DNA of 11,909 nt, taken from JAQBFJ01 sp032123435. Its GTDB lineage: Bacteria; Verrucomicrobiota; Kiritimatiellia; UBA8416; JAQBFJ01. Below the pieces are notes generated by a model. The model was not told the origin of the DNA, did not search any database, and worked only from the letters and a program-made list of their open reading frames with translations. Made by a program: the position numbers and the translations under genes. The DNA is taken from the NCBI GenBank assembly GCA_032123435.1, contig JAQBFJ010000146.1, positions 1 through 11,909 on the forward strand, read 5' to 3'. Shown piece by piece: positions 1 to 5,904 of this stretch. Each line of letters begins with the position of its first letter. Positions within the stretch are counted from its first letter, which is position 1.

Positions 1-247
1 GACGGGAGACATCGCACGTCGGCTGCAGTTTCTTCAGCCGCGCACGCGTCTTCGACAGCAGATCCTCGGAAAGGATACAAAGGTCACACGAAACGAAGAT
101 CACCGCCTCGCCAGCGCGCTCCAGCGCCAACGCGGTGACAGTCACCGGATTCTCAACGCCCTGTGAAACACGTACCTGCATCTGTCCTTGCAGCATAACC
201 GGCTGTGCCGGAGTGATACTGCGCTTGGCCCATCCGATCTTCAGCAT
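1..247 (-). CDS. Neutral/alkaline ceramidase-like protein, N-terminal part (runs off the window)
   Basis: The gene starts with ATG at 247 and leaves the window at base 1, so only the first 82 residues are visible. The start is supported by AAGGAA about seven bases upstream. The protein begins MLKIGWAKRSITP and continues with VMLQGQMQVR, then VTALALE and a strand reading AVIFVSCDL. The opening GWA..ITP, an early loop and the ALALE...V.VSCDL strand resemble the N-terminal domain of neutral/alkaline non-lysosomal ceramidase-like proteins, often annotated in Planctomycetota and Lentisphaerota. Those enzymes hydrolyse amide bonds of ceramide-like lipids, but many bacterial members have unknown substrates. 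No signal peptide is seen. The metal-binding histidines would lie beyond the window edge, so activity cannot be judged. The family call is from memory of the N-terminal pattern. Confidence 0.55.
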   Translation of the reverse strand, partial: MLKIGWAKRSITPAQPVMLQGQMQVRVSQGVENPVTVTALALERAGEAVIFVSCDLCILSEDLLSKTRARLKKLQPTCDVSR

Positions 248-470
248 GGCAGTTCCTTCTTATGTCGCTTTCCGATCGTCATCTCTTGCAGAATCAGCAT
301 AGGCAAAGCCCTCACAAGCCTTCTCCTCTCACAACACCCGGTATACGGATCAAGGCGTTTCCGTTACACGTTTATATGGAGCAATGGTAATCCCATTTCG
401 ACTAGATAGCAAGCGGCAAGGGTGCAGCTATTTTCAATAAGATCCACGTCGTTGTTCAGTCTTAATGAAT

Positions 471-1001
471 CTATGGATGATCGACTTGTTGCTTCAGGTC
501 ATTTGTCAGCAAGTCCCATAGACTGGGATGAGCTTCTACCAGACGGACGATGTCAGCAAGATCTTTGATACGTTTGCTTTGTCGTCGTTTTGGTTCCAAC
601 CAGGCCTTTATTTTCCCTTTCAGAGTGTCTTCAAGCGAAGCTACCCTCATCAGGATGCCATGGACATCAGCAGGCACTGATCTTGACGTGAAGTCTTTGT
701 AGAAGTTTTCTGTGCTGAGCTGTATGCTGACGGCTGATTGCCCCTTGAAATTGACTGACCACTCGAACTTCTCTGGCCAAAACCCTTCTGCTTCGAGCAA
801 AGCAACAGTTTTTTCAATTGAATCTGATGCTACGACAAAGTCGACGTCTTGCGTAACCATAGGCTGTTCTGCCCAGTGGTTTACAGCTACACCACCAATA
901 GCGCACCATTCAACATCTGCTTTCTCAAGACAGTTGACGAGTCGCATAACATCGTCGGTTCCACCATCGGTCTGCCAATCAAAGAATTGTTTGCCAGTCA
1001 T
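471..1001 (-). CDS. Nucleotidyltransferase-fold protein of the AbiEii/MNT type
   Basis: This 176-residue cytosolic protein has the minimal nucleotidyltransferase signature: G36-G37 in AIGGVAVNHW, then D52-x-D54 in TQDVDFVV, which together form the nucleotide- and metal-binding site of the polymerase-beta superfamily. Later segments (SLEDTLKGKIKAW near 120-133 and KRIKDLADIVRLV near 142-155) fit the AbiEii/AbiGii-like family, where a Lys and the KD..DI..L helix follow the core. Relatives transfer NMP to proteins or tRNA and often act as toxins or antitoxins, but solitary members like this one are mostly uncharacterised. No HEPN or AbiEi partner is adjacent. The start lacks a clear Shine-Dalgarno sequence; it is kept because the residues before the GG motif look family-like. 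The gene lies downstream of an attC-like site and may be a cassette or other accessory gene. Confidence 0.85.
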   Translation of the reverse strand: MTGKQFFDWQTDGGTDDVMRLVNCLEKADVEWCAIGGVAVNHWAEQPMVTQDVDFVVASDSIEKTVALLEAEGFWPEKFEWSVNFKGQSAVSIQLSTENFYKDFTSRSVPADVHGILMRVASLEDTLKGKIKAWLEPKRRQSKRIKDLADIVRLVEAHPSLWDLLTNDLKQQVDHP

Positions 1002-1049
1002 ATAGAGTTTAGACTACCACAACTAATGTGCTCTTGCCATCTTATTTTT

Positions 1050-1106
1050 GAACGTCGTACGTGACGGGCGCGACCTCAGGCGGGTACCGTCCACGCATCT
1101 TGTTAG
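1050..1106 (-). other. Candidate integron attC recombination site (R'' end interrupted by an insertion)
   Basis: Read on the minus strand, this stretch runs from CTAACAAGATGCGTG to GACGTTC and folds as attC sites do. An outer AAC/GTT pair is followed by a 4-nt unpaired spacer on each side (AAGA and CGAC). The stem TGCGTG/CACGTA then continues into ACGG/CCGT with one extrahelical G at 1091, and a variable loop of about 19 nt follows. The missing left bases of the core (GAT) lie at 1476-1478 on the other side of an inserted element. Rejoined, they read GATCTAACAA, which fits the RYYYAAC core and overlaps the stop codon of the DUF5661 gene, a common cassette arrangement. The right core, GTTCAAA, departs from the GTTRRRY consensus, which is the weak point. 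No integrase gene is in view. Confidence 0.5.
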
Positions 1107-1281
1107 CGTGCATTATTCATGAAGTTTCGTGACGAGAGTTTGTAGGTTGCGACAGATCAAGGGCTTGGAGAAGGAATCCGAATGAGGGCGTGTCGAGACA
1201 CGTCGAAATCGGGTTCCGAAGCAAGTCCTTGAGGTGGTGTAAGATACACGCTCGCAGTAGATTCTTCATGAATAATGTGCG
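1107..1281 (+). mobile_element. MITE-like foldback element 1 (175 bp) flanked by TTAG
   Basis: The ends are near-identical inverted repeats: 1107-1124 (CGTGCATTATTCATGAAG) and 1264-1281, whose complement differs only in the GTGC/GCAC bases next to the tip. TTAG directly abuts both ends (1103-1106 and 1282-1285), consistent with a 4-bp target duplication. The interior is also self-complementary: CAAGGGCTTG near 1158 pairs imperfectly with CAAGTCCTTG near 1224, and CGTGTC-GA-GACACG forms the tip. The whole unit is therefore one long imperfect hairpin with no coding capacity. It looks like a non-autonomous element mobilised by a transposase elsewhere. The IS family cannot be named from the sequence alone; a 4-bp duplication would fit several DDE families, IS1380 among them. 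Confidence 0.55.
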
Positions 1282-1285
1282 TTAG

Positions 1286-1471
1286 CCCGACCTATTCATG
1301 AACAAAGTTCCCGAATAGGCCGCCCTCCGGGCTTCGACGCGTGCCTGTCGGCACTTGCTCAGGGCTAACCTTGAGCAAGCTGCGAAGCAGCGCGTCGAAA
1401 CCATTGGTAGCGCAACTCGCGCTGCCAATGGTGCTTATAAATGAAGACGGATTCTTCATGAATAATGCAGG
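1286..1471 (+). mobile_element. MITE-like element 2 (186 bp), tandem to element 1, rich in hairpins
   Basis: The right end (1454-1471) is the same terminal repeat as in element 1 and is followed by TTAG at 1472-1475. The left end (1286-1303) is a diverged copy that keeps TATTCATGAA and is preceded by the shared TTAG at 1282-1285. The interior is a row of stems: CCTATTC/GAATAGG (1291-1319), GCCC/GGGC (1322-1332), TTCGACGCG/CGCGTCGAA (1333-1399) enclosing CTTGCTCA/TGAGCAAG and GCTGC/GCAGC, and a 13-bp stem at 1401-1431 with a 5-nt loop and one G-T wobble. No ORF of interest is present. The unit could be a second independent insertion, or the remains of a larger element carrying element 1. Confidence 0.5.
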
Positions 1472-1918
1472 TTAGATCCGTTTCTTCAATTGGTGCGCAA
1501 CTGATTGACTTAGCAGATTCTGGGCATCAATAAGCTTTCTATATTTTGCTTCAATCTTCTCAATATTCCTGGACACAATCGCTTTCAGCAAATCACCTTC
1601 CATTTCAGCCACGTCTATTCTCTGATAGTAATCCATGGTTTCCTTGAGATGGGCTACGACGATCTTGCCCGTCAAAACCGGATGGTTGTTTGTAATATTT
1701 GCATCATCAAATCGTGTGCCGTGTTCAAGCTCTACCTCCAAACCTTTCCGGAACTCTTCAAGGGGGATATCCATTGATGTCGTATTGACGATGTCAAGGA
1801 TCGTGGCGGCTTCATCCTCCGAAACTACCGGTTCGGCTATTTCAGACCAATCACGCAAACCGATTTCTATACAGACTCTCTTTACTTCATCAGTGGTAAC
1901 ATACTCTGGCAGTGTCAT
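1472..1918 (-). CDS. DUF5661-like protein, probable integron cassette gene
   Basis: This 148-residue soluble protein of unknown function resembles the DUF5661 family as I remember it. The core at residues 56-107 carries FRKGLEVELEHG, then NITNNHPVLTGKI, then AHLKE..DYYQRI...ME. The conserved His, Asn, Thr-Gly-Lys and Asp-Tyr-Tyr residues are all present. The C-terminal third is charged and helical. AAAGGA lies seven bases before the ATG, supporting this start. The stop codon TAA at 1472-1474 lies inside the TTAG that borders the inserted elements and would also be part of the R'' core of the attC site once those elements are removed. The gene begins 28 nt after a GTTAGAT core site. Position, size and orientation match a typical cassette gene. 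No biochemical role is inferred. Confidence 0.7.
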   Translation of the reverse strand: MTLPEYVTTDEVKRVCIEIGLRDWSEIAEPVVSEDEAATILDIVNTTSMDIPLEEFRKGLEVELEHGTRFDDANITNNHPVLTGKIVVAHLKETMDYYQRIDVAEMEGDLLKAIVSRNIEKIEAKYRKLIDAQNLLSQSVAHQLKKRI

Positions 1919-1938
1919 GATTTTTTCCTTTCATTATT

Positions 1939-1946
1939 GATCTAAC
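1939..1946 (-). other. Cassette boundary core site GTTAGATC
   Basis: On the minus strand the octamer GTTAGATC matches the integron right-core consensus GTTRRRY, with the expected crossover between G1946 and T1945. It is the exact complement of GATCTAAC, the left core rebuilt from 1472-1478 and 1102 at the other end of the DUF5661 unit. In a circularised cassette the two would pair perfectly in the attC stem. A single octamer is weak evidence; its support comes from the matching partner and the attC-like fold at 1050-1106. Confidence 0.4.
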
Positions 1947-2055
1947 GCTTCGGCAATTCGTATGCCTCTGTGACTGCGCTTGTCAGCTTCTCGACAAACT
2001 TCCGTTTCTTGTCGAGATCTGCAATCGGCGGCCCCTCTACAGTTATGTTCGGCAT
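1942..2055 (-). pseudogene. 4-oxalocrotonate tautomerase-like fragment (37 residues, 3' end missing)
   Basis: The product starts MPNITVEGPP and continues DKKRKFVEKLTSAV and EAYELPKR. This matches the first strand and helix of the 4-oxalocrotonate tautomerase family, in which Pro1 (after Met removal) is the catalytic base. Family members are usually about 60-80 residues, and the second strand and hairpin that complete the fold and its oligomer interface are absent. The reading frame ends at a TAG created across the GTTAGATC core site, so truncation coincides with the cassette boundary. Two in-frame ATGs lie upstream, but the start at 2055 is chosen because it puts Pro at position 1 and has GGGGAGGGG just before it. 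The fragment is unlikely to form a normal enzyme. Confidence 0.6.
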
Positions 2056-2208
2056 TCCCCTCCCCCTCTCCTCTTTCGCTTCCAACATATTATTCATAGG
2101 TCGCTTTACTTGATAACAGTGGTATTGACAAAAGAAACAGGCGGTAATCCTTTTTCAAGTATCGGTTATCCCGGCCGCATTTATAGCCGAAAGGAGAATC
2201 TATATCAA

Positions 2209-2400
2209 ATGAAAAATTGCTTGAAGAACCTCGTTCATTACTCATCTGACACAAAATCTGAACATGGCGCCCTCTATACAAAACCAGACAATGAATGCCT
2301 TGTTCTTATTATAAATAAACAGGAGCTTAATTATTCGCTTGAACAAAAAATCAACGCGGAACGAACAAGAAAAACACAAAGCCCGCTGGATAATATGTGA
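2209..2400 (+). CDS. Possible small hypothetical protein (63 residues)
   Basis: This is the only reasonable candidate in the roughly 440 bases between the tautomerase fragment and the glycosyltransferase. It starts MKNCLKNLVHYSS, is hydrophilic and lysine/asparagine-rich, and has one short hydrophobic run, CLVLIIN, near residue 38. No family is recognised and no signal peptide or membrane segment is seen. AAGGAG lies 12 bases before the ATG, which is longer than ideal. The frame stays open upstream to an ATG at 2110 that has no ribosome binding site. It could be a chance ORF in a leader region. I found no thiamine pyrophosphate riboswitch signature in this stretch. Confidence 0.3.
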   Translation: MKNCLKNLVHYSSDTKSEHGALYTKPDNECLVLIINKQELNYSLEQKINAERTRKTQSPLDNM

Positions 2401-2497
2401 AAACCTCGTGAATACTGAATTTTTTATTTGTAAAGCATGATATTAAGGACTTACTTTGCTAGTTTGTAGAACCTGCAGGAAATGATCGGCTTTTAAA

Positions 2498-3691
2498 ATG
2501 CTGTTAACTATCACTAACCTTTATCCACGCCCCGATGAGCCGCAACGCGGATTATTCAACGCCCAGTTTTTCGACGCCTTGCATAAGAAAATGAAACATG
2601 GACGTTACCAGCAAGCACCGCTGTCTATCCGTAATGTATGCCTCGTACCCTCCTGGCATATAGAGAAATGGCCCATGATAAGGGCCTGGGCCGACCCACA
2701 CACCGCGCCCTACCCTACCAGATACCTGCCTGTTTTTTACATGCCGATAATAGGCCGGTCTTTGAACTGGATAACGTATCTAATGGCTCTGCGTAAAATA
2801 GAGAATGACGCTAAACAGGCCAAAGCAATATTGGCCACCTGGCTTTACCCTGATGCCGTGGCCGGAGCAAGACTCGCCCAAACCTTTAATAAGCCGCTCT
2901 GGATAAAAATACACGGCAGTGATATCTATCACCTGAATAACGCGTCGCGCAGAAAACTTATTCTCGCCGCATGCACTCAAGCAAAGGGTATCTTTTGCGT
3001 CGCATCATGGATGCGTGAATTTCTTGAGAAGGCAGGCGTTGATTCATCAAAAATTTACATAACTCCTAATGGCGTTAATACAGCCGCGTTCTACCCGCAA
3101 AACAGGGAAAAGGCGCGCTGGCACGTGGCTGAAGCGCTGAATAATCCGCCCGAATCAACAAAAATTGTCCTGTTTCTCGGACGGCTCGCTAAAGTCAAGG
3201 GACCAGATATCATGCTGAAAGCCTGGTCATTACTCGGCGACACACGGAAACAGGCAAAACTTGTGATGCTCGGCTCAGGCGAATGGCAACGGAAAATAGA
3301 AAGAATGGCAAAGTCTTTGCGTGTAAACGATTCAGTCGTGTTCGTCCGGGAACAACCACATAATGAAATACCCGTCTGGCTGAACGCGGCCGACTGCATC
3401 TGCATGCCAAGCAGAAGCGAAGGAATGCCTAATGTCGTTCTGGAATCGCTTGCCTGCGGCATACCGGTAGTAGGCGCTGATGTGGGCGAAATGCCGACTC
3501 TTATCAGAAACGGAGAGACCGGCGAAATTGTACCAGCGCAAGCCGGCAATCTGCCGGAACAACTCGCATCAGCCATAAGAAATACTTTACAGAAAAAGTG
3601 GAATCGTGACGCGATTGCCGCTAGTATCACACCTTACACATGGGATAAAGCCGCTGACATTGCACTGGATAAAATCTTCGCCAACATTTGA
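2498..3691 (+). CDS. Glycosyltransferase family 4 (GT-B fold)
   Basis: This 397-residue enzyme probably moves a sugar from a nucleotide-sugar donor to a surface polysaccharide, lipid or other acceptor. The N-terminus MLLTITNLYPRPDEPQRGLF is the usual GT4 first strand and glycine-containing loop, which supports this ATG although the AGGAA is about 15 bases upstream. IHGSDIY near residue 140 is the acceptor-side His motif. PNGVNTAAFYP near 190 and LFLGRLAKVKG near 228 mark the start of the donor domain. The E-x7-E donor-binding motif is in EGMPNVVLESLACG near 310, followed by PVVGADVGEMP. There is no transmembrane segment. It lies 18 nt before thiG, so the two are probably co-transcribed, although no functional link to thiazole synthesis is known. 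The acceptor cannot be deduced. Confidence 0.9.
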   Translation: MLLTITNLYPRPDEPQRGLFNAQFFDALHKKMKHGRYQQAPLSIRNVCLVPSWHIEKWPMIRAWADPHTAPYPTRYLPVFYMPIIGRSLNWITYLMALRKIENDAKQAKAILATWLYPDAVAGARLAQTFNKPLWIKIHGSDIYHLNNASRRKLILAACTQAKGIFCVASWMREFLEKAGVDSSKIYITPNGVNTAAFYPQNREKARWHVAEALNNPPESTKIVLFLGRLAKVKGPDIMLKAWSLLGDTRKQAKLVMLGSGEWQRKIERMAKSLRVNDSVVFVREQPHNEIPVWLNAADCICMPSRSEGMPNVVLESLACGIPVVGADVGEMPTLIRNGETGEIVPAQAGNLPEQLASAIRNTLQKKWNRDAIAASITPYTWDKAADIALDKIFANI

Positions 3692-3709
3692 ATTGATGGA
3701 GTTCTTAAA

Positions 3710-4498
3710 ATGACTGAACAACTGATACTTGGTAATTATAATTTTACATCACGCCTGCTTATCGGTACGGGAAAATTTTCCGACGTGGAAACAATGCTGA
3801 ATGCCGTACAAATGTCGGAAGCCGAACTGGTAACCGTCGCACTGCGCCGGTTTAATACAGAACAAAAGTCGGACGATCTTTACGGGCCGCTGTCCAAGTT
3901 GAAAAATGTCACCATTATGCCAAACACATCAGGAGCACGTAACGCAAAGGAAGCTGTTAATGCCGCTTTGCTCGGAAGAGAATTATCGCAAAGCAACATT
4001 GTGAAACTGGAAATACATCCTAACCCGCATCATCTACTGCCCGACCCCATCGAAACTCTTGAAGCCGCGAAACTTCTGGTTAAGGAGGGTTTTGTCGTAT
4101 TGCCTTATATTCAGGCTGATCCTGTCCTGGCAAAACGGCTTGAAGACGCAGGCTGTGCGGCGGTAATGCCGCTTGGATCTGTTATAGGCAGTGGACACGG
4201 CCTGCAGACATATGAAATGCTCGAATTGATAATACAGAACAGCAATGTTCCAGTAATAGTGGATGCCGGTCTCCGTTCCCCCTCACAGGCGGCTCATGCA
4301 ATGGAAATAGGCTGCTCGGCAGTCCTTGTGAACAGCGCCATTGCCGCCGCCAATGATCCAGTGTCTATGGCCGCCGCGTTTGCCGCGGCCGTTAAAGCAG
4401 GCTATGCCGCCAGAGCCGCCGGATTAATGACTGTAAGCAATAACGCTGTGCCGACCAGTCCGCTCACATCATTCTCAGCGCCGGAACAAGGAACATGA
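3710..4498 (+). CDS. thiG: Thiazole synthase ThiG
   Basis: ThiG builds the thiazole phosphate of thiamine from 1-deoxy-D-xylulose 5-phosphate, dehydroglycine and the sulfur of ThiS thiocarboxylate. The 262-residue length is normal for the TIM-barrel family. LLIGTGKF at 16-23 is the usual first strand. The Schiff-base lysine is K99 in NIVKLEIHP. DPIETLEAAKLLVKEGFVVLPY follows, then CAAVMPLGSVIGSGHGL and PVIVDAGL, which form the phosphate-binding loops. VDAGLRSPSQA replaces the more common VDAG.G.PS.A. GATGGAG lies about ten bases before the ATG. The product of the next gene, ThiH, supplies dehydroglycine, and the ATGA overlap with it suggests coupled translation. ThiS and ThiF, also needed, must be encoded elsewhere. 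Confidence 0.96.
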   Translation: MTEQLILGNYNFTSRLLIGTGKFSDVETMLNAVQMSEAELVTVALRRFNTEQKSDDLYGPLSKLKNVTIMPNTSGARNAKEAVNAALLGRELSQSNIVKLEIHPNPHHLLPDPIETLEAAKLLVKEGFVVLPYIQADPVLAKRLEDAGCAAVMPLGSVIGSGHGLQTYEMLELIIQNSNVPVIVDAGLRSPSQAAHAMEIGCSAVLVNSAIAAANDPVSMAAAFAAAVKAGYAARAAGLMTVSNNAVPTSPLTSFSAPEQGT

Positions 4499-5613
4499 GC
4501 AACAACCTTCCCCATTGGCTTGAAATTGGACCCGAACGCGAACTCACAGAAACAGCGAATGAACAGAAAGTAACAGCCGCCCTGTCCGCACGAACACCAG
4601 GCCAACGTGAATTGGCTGTCATGCTTTCTGACACCGCGGGCAATTTCCTGGATGTCATGATCCAGCGCGCACAAACACTTACACGCTGTCATTTCGGCAG
4701 AACTATTTCACTGTATGTACCACTCTATCTGTCAAATTACTGTTCAGGTGGATGCGCATATTGCGGATTTGCGTCAGATCGCGAACAGCCAAGACTAAAA
4801 TTGTCACCCGACGAACTGAATGCCGAAACACGCGCTTTAAAGGAAAAAGGATTTCAGGACGTTCTGCTCCTTACTGGGGACCGCATCAAAGATGCGGATT
4901 TTGGTTACCTGCTGGATTGCGTGTCAGTTGCCGCGAAGCATTTCCACAATATCAGCATTGAATCTTTCTCCATGACAAGCCGGGAATATGAACAACTGGT
5001 AATGGCCGGGTGTACGGGGCTAACCCTTTACCAGGAAACATATGATCCGATACTTTACGCCCAACTGCATCGCTGGGGCCCAAAACGTGATTATCAGTTT
5101 CGTCTGGAATCGCCTGAACGCGCGCTTTCTGCCGGAATGCGCACTGCAGGGCTGGGTGTATTGCTTGGACTCAACGACCCTGTATCCGATCTGCTTCACC
5201 TCTTTCGTCATGCAGAGTACTTGAGAAAAAAGTGCTGGCAGGCCGGAGTTATGATCTCGTTCCCGAGAATTTGCGCTCAACGCGGTGATTATCAACCGTC
5301 CTGCCCTGTTAACGACCGGTTCCTTACCCAGATCATTTGCGCGTTTCGCATCTGTATGCCGGATGTGCCGCTCGTACTTTCAACACGGGAAAGACCAGCT
5401 TTTCGTGACGCCATTGCCGGCATAGGTATATCAAAAATGAGCGTTGCAAGCCGCACAACTGTTGGCGGTTATTGCCACGCAACAACAACATCTACCGGCG
5501 GACAATTTGAAGTAAATGACACGCGTGATGTCGGTGAATTCTGCGATACGCTGAGAAATAAGAAGCTGGAACCTGTGTTTAAAAACTGGGATTCCGTCTT
5601 CCGCGGGATCTGA
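4495..5613 (+). CDS. thiH: 2-iminoacetate synthase ThiH (radical SAM tyrosine lyase)
   Basis: ThiH cleaves tyrosine with a 5'-deoxyadenosyl radical to give p-cresol and dehydroglycine (2-iminoacetate), the nitrogen source for ThiG. The radical SAM cluster motif CX3CX2C is at C83, C87 and C90 in YCSGGCAYCGF. QDVLLLTGD near 120 is the glycine-bearing SAM-binding strand, and the family-typical LYQETYDP follows near 178. The C-terminal region has SVASRTTVGGY and FEVNDTRDVGEF, as expected for ThiH and the related BATS domain. The 372-residue length is usual. Having ThiH rather than the oxygen-dependent glycine oxidase ThiO fits an anaerobic or facultative life style (inference). The start codon overlaps the thiG stop as ATGA. 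Confidence 0.96.
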   Translation: MSNNLPHWLEIGPERELTETANEQKVTAALSARTPGQRELAVMLSDTAGNFLDVMIQRAQTLTRCHFGRTISLYVPLYLSNYCSGGCAYCGFASDREQPRLKLSPDELNAETRALKEKGFQDVLLLTGDRIKDADFGYLLDCVSVAAKHFHNISIESFSMTSREYEQLVMAGCTGLTLYQETYDPILYAQLHRWGPKRDYQFRLESPERALSAGMRTAGLGVLLGLNDPVSDLLHLFRHAEYLRKKCWQAGVMISFPRICAQRGDYQPSCPVNDRFLTQIICAFRICMPDVPLVLSTRERPAFRDAIAGIGISKMSVASRTTVGGYCHATTTSTGGQFEVNDTRDVGEFCDTLRNKKLEPVFKNWDSVFRGI

Positions 5614-5620
5614 CATCCAA

Positions 5621-5647
5621 ATCGAAATCGGGATCGCTATCGAAATC
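5621..5647. repeat. Short degenerate repeat ATCGAAATC
   Basis: Two exact copies of ATCGAAATC (5621-5629 and 5639-5647) are separated by GGGATCGCT, just after the thiH stop. Low-complexity strings of this ATCG/AAATC type occur between genes in many PVC-group genomes, from memory. No function is implied. Confidence 0.35.
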
Positions 5648-5722
5648 AGGCCCTGGTGGATCATTTCACCACCCGGCGCCCCCGCCTCGAGCGCCCGAGA
5701 TCATGAAACCAACAAGGACACC

Positions 5723-5773
5723 GTTTGTGAAACCTGGAGACAAAACTATCGTTTTGGTTCAGATTTCACAAAC
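5723..5773. terminator. 51-bp imperfect palindrome in the convergent gap, possible thiH-side terminator
   Basis: Outer arms GTTTGTGAAA (5723-5732) and TTTCACAAAC (5764-5773) are perfect 10-bp complements, and inner arms CAAAAC/GTTTTG (5741-5756) close on a 4-nt TATC loop. CTG in the left middle section also pairs with CAG. It lies 110 bases past thiH and 130 bases from the end of the converging cyclase gene, where a bidirectional terminator is expected. There is no T-run after it, so it may instead be a dispersed palindromic repeat. Smaller GC-rich stems (GGTGG/CCACC at 5655-5673, CGGGCC/GGCCCG at 5828-5850) and tandem CATCCTGT copies near 5780 fill the rest of the gap. No gene is seen there. 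Confidence 0.4.
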
Positions 5774-5872
5774 ATCTCTTCATCCTGTTACATCCTGTAA
5801 TCCTGCCTGCCTCGGCGTAGCAGAAGCCGGGCCTGCCTCGGTGCGGCCCGCTATTGCGACCGAAGCCGGGTC

Positions 5873-5896
5873 AAAAACTCCCATTCCGGAACGGGG
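5873..5896 (-). terminator. Intrinsic terminator of the cyclase gene
   Basis: On the minus strand, nine bases after the cyclase stop codon, CCCGTT-CCGG-AATGGG forms a six-pair stem (one G-T wobble) with a 4-nt loop, followed by AG and five T residues. This is a standard rho-independent terminator layout for the upstream minus-strand pair. Confidence 0.7.
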
Positions 5897-5904
5897 TTGG
5901 GTTG

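Noticed and set aside
250..400. Stretch with a look of a group II intron 3' region or reverse-transcriptase relic on the minus strand
   Set aside because: The bases around 300-370 feel like text seen downstream of intron-encoded reverse transcriptases, but no domain V hairpin with its AGC...GUUC signature and no RT motif is present.
1942..2055. A second attC inside the tautomerase fragment
   Set aside because: Only the right core GTTAGAT is clear; there is no RYYYAAC partner 50-130 bases away with complementary inner arms, so no site is called.
2056..2497. Possible thiamine pyrophosphate riboswitch ahead of the thi operon
   Set aside because: No CTGAGA box with a matching downstream ACC-TGA-GG-type helix could be found by reading the stretch.
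3091..3630. A 179-residue minus-strand ORF within the glycosyltransferase
   Set aside because: It is the complement of the conserved GT4 donor domain and has no recognisable motif.
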